A stretch of DNA of 9,492 bases from Porphyromonadaceae bacterium (GTDB taxonomy: Bacteria > Bacteroidota > Bacteroidia > Bacteroidales > Paludibacteraceae). Shown one piece after another: positions 1-6,500 of this stretch; position 1 is the first letter of the stretch; each line of letters starts with the position of its first letter. The stretch covers positions 1 through 9,492 of the forward strand of contig CAJPPQ010000044.1 of the NCBI GenBank assembly GCA_905372605.1, read 5' to 3'. The notes beneath the pieces were generated by a model. The model saw only the letters and a program-made list of their open reading frames with translations. It had not been told where the DNA came from and did not search any database. Made by a program: the position numbers and the translations under genes.

Positions 1-138
1 CCGAATAGTACCTTATCTATTTCCGAATAGTACCTTATCTATTTCCGAATAGTACCTTATCTATTTCCGAATAGTACTTTATCTATTTTCGAATAGTACC
101 TTATCTATCTCCGGATAGTACTTTATCTATTTTCGAAA
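1..138. repeat. 22-bp tandem repeat array, at least six units, running off the left edge
   Basis: Units start at 1, 23, 45, 67, 89 and 111, and a degraded seventh begins at 133. Units 1-3 are identical. Unit 4 has one change (position 12), unit 5 two (positions 1 and 21) and unit 6 two (positions 4 and 12); all are transitions. Each unit contains AATAG and CTATT as short inverted arms around an 8-nt AT-rich centre; unit 6 breaks one of these pairs. The unit length is not a multiple of three and the array carries stop codons, so it is non-coding. There are no unique spacers, so it is not a CRISPR. Its total length and the gene beyond it are outside the window. Confidence 0.95.
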
Positions 139-200
139 TGCTCATTATCTTCTTTCATTCCTACATTTTTTCATTTTCCTCTGCTATAGCTTACTCGCAA

Positions 201-252
201 AATTTGTTCTGTACCGATGGTCGTAATTTGCTCCGCACTGCCGGTCGTAATT
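201..252. repeat. Imperfect 24-bp tandem duplication beside the terminator
   Basis: Copies at 201-224 and 225-248 match at 18 of 24 positions, sharing AATTTG at the start and GGTCGT at the end; AATT of a third copy begins at 249. Five of six differences are transitions. The shared GGTCGTAATT (219-228 and 243-252) is complementary in its first six bases to ACGACC at 282-287 in the terminator stem. Function unknown; it could be a decayed repeat. Confidence 0.55.
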
Positions 253-287
253 AAAAAAGGTCGCCTCACCACTTGGGAGAGACGACC
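253..287 (-). terminator. Rho-independent terminator of the giant gene
   Basis: On the minus strand the hairpin arm at 287-276 pairs with 270-259 as a 12-bp stem with two mismatches and a 5-nt loop (271-275). It is followed directly by six T residues (complement of the A-run 253-258). The outer five pairs GGTCG/CGACC are perfect, and the A/T runs outside can extend the stem. It lies 41 nt after the TAG stop, the expected place for an intrinsic terminator. On the plus strand the hairpin is followed only by CTTTC, so it would be weaker in that direction. Confidence 0.88.
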
Positions 288-328
288 CTTTCGTTAGTTA
301 TAGATATATAGCTTCTCTCTAAGAGCTA

Positions 329-583
329 CTATCTCTTCTTTATTACCAAACGTTCTACTATGGTAGCATTATCGGATACGATACGTACGGCATAGGTGCC
401 TTCGGCAAGCGGAGATACATCTATGGTGATACTATTGCTACCTTGAGCTATGAGGTAATGTCCTACCTTTCTGCCCATCATATCGATGATAGTTACTTCC
501 GCTTCGGACGATAAGCCTTCGACGGCGAGTGTAACCACATTATCTGCAGGGTTCGGGTAGATGTTTACTCCATAGTCTGCTGC
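329..583 (-). other. T9SS type A C-terminal sorting domain
   Basis: Residues 2965-3048 hold the full set of type A motifs: IYPNPADN (Y at 2973), VTIIDMMGRKV, a serine-rich loop, LAEGTYAVRIVSDN and a final VERLVIKKR just before the stop. This domain directs substrates through the T9SS outer-membrane pore. In Porphyromonas-type systems it is then removed by a sortase-like enzyme that attaches the protein to an A-type lipopolysaccharide. None of the secretion machinery is in this window. Confidence 0.95.
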
Positions 584-3500
584 GTCTAAGTCTGACGTAG
601 CTTTGAGCGTACGGAACTTCAACGTTTCGCCTTTGGTCATCGGATACGAGTTTGTTACGGCATAAGCGTAGAACTCGTACTCGGTGTCTTGTGCGAGATT
701 GTTGATGTTGGCATTTTTCGTATTAGTCCATACTACTTCGCCTACTCTCTTGTATTCCCAGCCTTCTTCGACGATAGGCTCGCTACCTGCCGTTACCAAC
801 TTACGCAACGATGCTCCATACATACCGATAGCCGTAGCAGCAAGTGTCTTCACTGTCGGTGGAGTATGCGACGTAGTAGTGAATGTCAGCGTCTGACCTT
901 GATAGCCTTCTTGATTCTTGAGAGCTGTCTTGGCGAAAGCAAAGAACTCATATTGCGTATTATGTTCGAGCGAAGTGAGGTTGCCGTTCATAGATACGAT
1001 CCAGTTGGGTTCTCCTACCTTACGCCACTTCCATCCTTGCTCTGTTACGGGTTCCGACGGATCTGAGGTTACGCTCTTGTTCATAGTAGCCGAGTTCTGA
1101 GAAATATTGGTAGCAGCCAACGTACTTACAGTAGGATGTACGGGCGGAATACCTGTGGTGGTAAACTCTACCGTATCTCCGTAGAAAGTAACGTTGTTTT
1201 CCAATGTTGCGTAAGCGATGTACTTGTAGACGGTACCGCGTATGAGACCGCTCACAACGAATGCATCGTCGTCAGACTCTACCGGAGTCCAAATAGCACC
1301 CTGACCGGCAGGCTTGTAGTAGAAGCCTTCTTTACTGATAGCGATATCGCCCGGGGTTACGTCTTTATTCAACGTAGCCGTATTTTCGCCAATATTGCTT
1401 GCAGTCAAGGTTTTCACCTTAGGCGGTGCTACTATGCGTTCGAATACACGGATATTGTCGATATGTAGGTCGTTGTCGCCGTTATCACTGACAGTCGACT
1501 CACCGTAGAATGCTATCCTTACCGTACTATCTGCATACATCGATAGGTCTATCGATACCTTTTCGCCTGCTGTGCGGATATTGTTGAAGACATAGTTACC
1601 CGGATCTGTATTGCTATTGTTCCAGATAGTGGCATTCGACTTGAGCCAAGTATTGCCGCCGTCGGTAGATACGATTACCATAAACTGGTCGTCGGCTCTT
1701 GTACCTGAGGCAGTATCCGACTTGTCGTAGCGAGTTAGCGACAAATCGAACTGTAGCATACTATTTTCGTTCAACTTTATAAGCGGACTTACAGCCCAAT
1801 GCTTACGACTCGTACCCCATATGTTTAGCTTTATATGTGCGGTATCGAGGCTGTATTTTTCTTCGATTTCCCAACCGGATGCGACTGCCTTCGGTTTTTG
1901 TCCGCTGAATGCGGCGGATGCCAATCCTTCGTATCTGCTCCAGCAGCTGTTTTCGAATGACATATTTTTGAAGTCTTCGGTATACGGTAAGGTATATACA
2001 TCGCACAGAGTAGTGAACCTGTATGTACGAGTCCATTTACTTGTATCGGGTGTGCATATCGAGCGTAACCTTACTTCGTATGTCGTCTGCGGCATCAGTC
2101 GTTGCAGAATACACATAGAGGTCTGTGTTACTATTACCGACTTCCACTCGGTAGAGTCGATGTCTCTGTATTGTACTTCCCAAGTATTTTCGTAATGTCC
2201 GGGTATCCAACTTACATCTGCTACCGTAGGAGTATATTCGTTGAGAGTTACCCTGATATCATTGTAGTTTGGCTTCTTACACATCGGTATCGGATGTATG
2301 TCGAGGTTGTCGATGCCATACATCAAGGTATCGTTGGTAGGACTATTTACTACCTGACGGAACGCTATATAGTGCTTACCTTCGGCAAGAGCAGTGTCCA
2401 TAGATACCCTTGTGTACTGCAGATATTTGTCGGGTAATACTATAAGCGATGTGAGGTTATGTATGGGAACGAATGTATTGGCATTGTTCGGGTCAGACAT
2501 TACACCTACTTCGAGTTGTCCCGAGCAGTTGGTCGATTCTCTGAGCAGGTCGAACTCGAGTTCTAAGGTCTTCACATTTTCTCTATACTCTTGCAGAGCA
2601 AGAATCTGTGTACTTCTTCCGCTGAAGAGAATTACTCCGTCTTTCGGTGCATCTGTGTAGTTACCTACAAGTGGGAATGTGAGTCCTTTGTATGTGAATG
2701 GTGTAGTCTTTGTCCAGCAAGCGGGGATACTACCGATAGCATCGTCGAAGTTATAAAATACGCCGTTGCCTATCGCTTTATCGCCACATAGAGTATGCAA
2801 CGAACCGAGTAGCAATCCCGTATGTCCGCTACCACCGGAGCATATACCTCGTATTCGTATCTTGTATTCGGTATACGATTCGAGGTGGTTTAGGCTGTAG
2901 GTAGTGTCGTTGACGGTATCGCGTACCCAAGTGTTGTCGTCGAGTTTCTTGTACTCTACTATCCACGATGTCTCAGTACTTCCCTTGCTCCATCTTATCT
3001 GAGCCGAGTCTCTGGTAACGGTATCTACTACAAACCGCGACGGACTCTTGCATTCGTATCCTCCTACATAGATATTATCTACTGCCATGGTAGGACTGCC
3101 TGCTATGACTCCATCGTTGAACCACATAAATACGAGTTTACGCCTTGTACCTGCATACGACGATGGCAGAGTGTCGGAGAATGTAGTCCACTCGGTCTTA
3201 CCATTGAATTTATCGCCGAGTTGGAGAGCTACTACGCTATCTTTTATCCAACGCTTTTCGGAGTTTTTCCAAGTAGTGGGCAGAGTCAGCGTATCGGGTA
3301 CCACATATACTCTCATAAAGTCGAATGAACTTTCGCCTTTGCCTATCCAGTCGAAATATATTTCGAATTTGGGGCTATTGTCGAAGTCGATAGTGATATA
3401 AGAGAGTGTACGAGATACTATGTTTGCATATTCGGCATCGACTCCGTTTTTGGATATATACATCGAATTACCTCCATTGCCGATACCCGAGCCCAGACAC

Positions 3501-6500
3501 CACTTGTTTTCACGTACTTTCTTGCCGGGGAATACAAACAATTCCGTCAAGTCTACGTTGGTGAAGTCTTGGTAATAAGGAGTGGATACGACAGTTGGTT
3601 TGGTCATGAACTCAAACGGTCGCCACCACGTCCAGTACGATTTGTCGGTAGCGCTGCATACGGAGCGTACGTATACGTAATATTCCTTATTTGCCATAAG
3701 ACCGGTAGCGTTGTACGACGAGTCGGTTACGGTTGCAGCCTGAGTGTAGTTTTTCAGCTGAGTTGCCGTAAGCGGGTCGGGCGATACTATTACCTCCCAC
3801 GACGTTCCCGAGCCTTTCGGCTTCCAAGATATGGTAGCACTGTTGGTAGTGATATTGTTTGCAGAAATACTCTTTGCCTCTGTCGGGCGGCACGTAGGTA
3901 CCGTACCGAAAGTAAGCGTATAGTCTTCTACCGCACCTTTGCTACCTGAGAAGCAAGGATCAGGAGTATCGGGTGTCGATACTATTCTCATCCGATAGTT
4001 GCCTGCACGTACATACGAAGGTACTAAGAACGAAGCCAGCAGCGTCTCGGTCTTATTGCTACCTGTCGTACCATTGTAGACAAATTCGCCCGTACCTTCG
4101 AAGTCGTAGTCTTGGTTCCAGTCGACGTATACACGCGTATTGTAAGATTTTTCGGTAGAGAGCGTAATCGATACGTAAGCCGAATCGCCCGCAACGATAT
4201 CGCCGCTAAGAGCCGTGTAGTCGCCATAGTTGCCTGCTTCGGCAGCGGTGGTATTATCTACGATATTGTACATACCATAGGTAACATTGACAATACCTTT
4301 TCCGTCGACTTTATTAGGCGATGCTGTGCAATATTTGGTAGTGAAAAATGTTACTGCCCATGCACTTGTATCGTTTGTGCAGCTTGTTGTCCTTACCCAG
4401 ACGGTATAGTCTTGGTTTGGCTCGATATTCTTTATCACTATATTGTCGCTAACGATAGCGGTCGGAGTTATCGAGTCGGGTGGAGTAGTCGATAGAGGTA
4501 CGTTCTTTGCCAATACATACTGCCACGACGTAGCCGAAGGTCTGTGCTCGAATGTTACTCTTACCGAGTCTTTTGCTACGTTAGCCATAAGCGAAGTAGG
4601 AGCCATACAAGAGTCGGCAGGTTCCAATACTACGTTGTCGACCCAATATGCTTTCGAAGTACTCTGCGTTACAGCACCCACGGCTCCGTATCTGAATGCG
4701 ATGTAGCGTTTCTTGCTGCTATCGGCTACGGTGTCGAAGTATGCTACCTTGGGAAGCATCTTCTTGTACACAATGTCGTTGAACGAAGCTACAGGCACGA
4801 ACGTACTTCCGTCGGTGGGTTTCGTCATATAGCCTACCTGGAATATGCCGCAGTCTTTCGACTCTTTATTGAGGTCGAACCGCAGTTGTAACCGATTCAG
4901 AGCCGTATCTATCTTGCTTAGTATCAGGTATTGAGGATGTGCTCCATAAAACTTCATAGCCTTAGACGTTACTCCGTCGGCAGCCGAGGCGGTTACTATT
5001 TTTGGATATGTAGTGTAAGCTGATGATTTCTTAGACCAACAATCGGGTATGGAGTCTTTGGATACCGCCTCGAAGTCTTCGTTTACGGCGTGGACGTCCT
5101 CGCAGCGAGTAGTGAATGCTATCGAGGTGAACGACCAGTCGCTGTAAGTGCCCGCACCGCACTGGGTACGAGCCCAGAGTCTATACCTCGTGTGAGGCGT
5201 AAGACCACCGAGTTTTATGGTATCACCCGTAGCTATCGGTGTCAGGTTCGACGGGTCGGTCTCGTTGATATCGCCGTATGCGTATTCGTAGCCGGTAGCA
5301 GCCGCACGCAATTTGTAGGTGATTACCACCGAGTCGGTCGATATCGAATCTATTTTGAACTTCGACGGAGGCATACACGTAGGTGCTGCCGATACCTCTA
5401 CCGAGTCTAACCAATAATACCAGACAGTACTTTGTGGATTGTATTTAAATGCTATATAGCGGTTCGTACCGTTATCGTCTACATCGGTAAAGTATACCTT
5501 TTTTCTGATCATTTTTTTGTAAAATATTTCGTCATCGTCGTTGAACGAAGCTACCTCAACGAATGTATTTTTGTCGGTTGGATCGGTCATATAGCCTACT
5601 CTGAAAATACCTGATTCTTCTCCTTCTCTATCTAATGAGAAGTTTAGTTCAAGTGTATTGAGCGGTACGCTAAATCGAGGCGATATCAAATATTGATTGA
5701 ACGACGAAGAAAACTTTATAGCCTTAGAATCTAATCCCGCAGATGCATCTGCTTTTACCACACTCGGGAATGAATTTTCTGTGGATATTTTAGACCAACA
5801 GCCGTGAATACTACCTTCCGGTACTCTGTTGAAGTTTTCGCTAAGCGTAGTGTATTCTCCGCACTCGGTATTGAATATAAGCGGAGTAGACCACTCGCTA
5901 TCGGTACCTGCACCGCACGAGCTTTGCATCCATATCTTATATGAGGTGTAATTTGGTGTAAGTCCCGAGAGTTTTATGGTATCGCTCGTAACGGTATGTG
6001 CGGTCAGTGTCGACGGGTCGTCCGAGGAAGTCTCTTCTGCATATACATATCGAGTGGCTGTAGTTCCGATAGGCTTTTTATATACTATTACAGCCGAATC
6101 GGTGGTTGCATACGTATTTACAAGGTCGTATGGCGGTACGCACGCAAGAGCAGTAGCCTGCAATTTTACGGAGTCTAACCAGTAGTACGACGAAGTACTG
6201 AACTCTTCGTTGCCTACACGTCCGTATCGGAATGCGATATATCGGTTGTTGCCGTTGTCTACCACCTGTTTGAAGAATACGCTCTTTTTGAGCATCGTCT
6301 TGAGAGCAAACATGCTCTTGTCTGAGAACGAAGCCACAGGTACGAACGTTGTACTATCCGTGGGGTCGGTCATATAGCCCACTTGGAATGTACCCGATTT
6401 TATGCCCTCTTTATACAACGAGAAGTCGAGCTTTAACGTATTGAGGGCTACCCCTATACGAGGCGATATTAGAAACTGAGGATACGACGAACCGAATTTA

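Larger units (their letters stand above)
133..328. other. Intergenic region without a recognisable gene
   Basis: Between the repeat array and the stop codon I see only the 24-bp duplication and the terminator. The stretch 139-200 is T-rich with no convincing ribosome site plus reading frame, no tRNA-like cloverleaf and no match to the Bacteroidota promoter elements TTTG and TAnnTTTG at proper spacing. Confidence 0.6.

Noticed and set aside
1..138. CRISPR array
   Set aside because: The repeats are directly abutting with no unique spacers and are only 22 bp long.
221..230. Bacteroidota-type promoter at TAATTTG in the left intergenic region
   Set aside because: It is one T short of TAnnTTTG and no TTTG element sits at suitable distance upstream. 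The motif is also part of the 24-bp repeat.
1..328. Insertion sequence or MITE remnant
   Set aside because: No terminal inverted repeats or target-site duplications are visible, and the only long inverted repeat is the terminator with its T-run.
689..1066. Plus-strand open frames of 60-127 codons opposite the giant gene, for example 689-1066, 1821-2195, 3569-3949 and 4112-4495
   Set aside because: They are antisense to well-conserved protein domains, show no recognisable domains or ribosome sites, and overlap each other in different frames. They reflect low stop-codon density opposite this codon usage.
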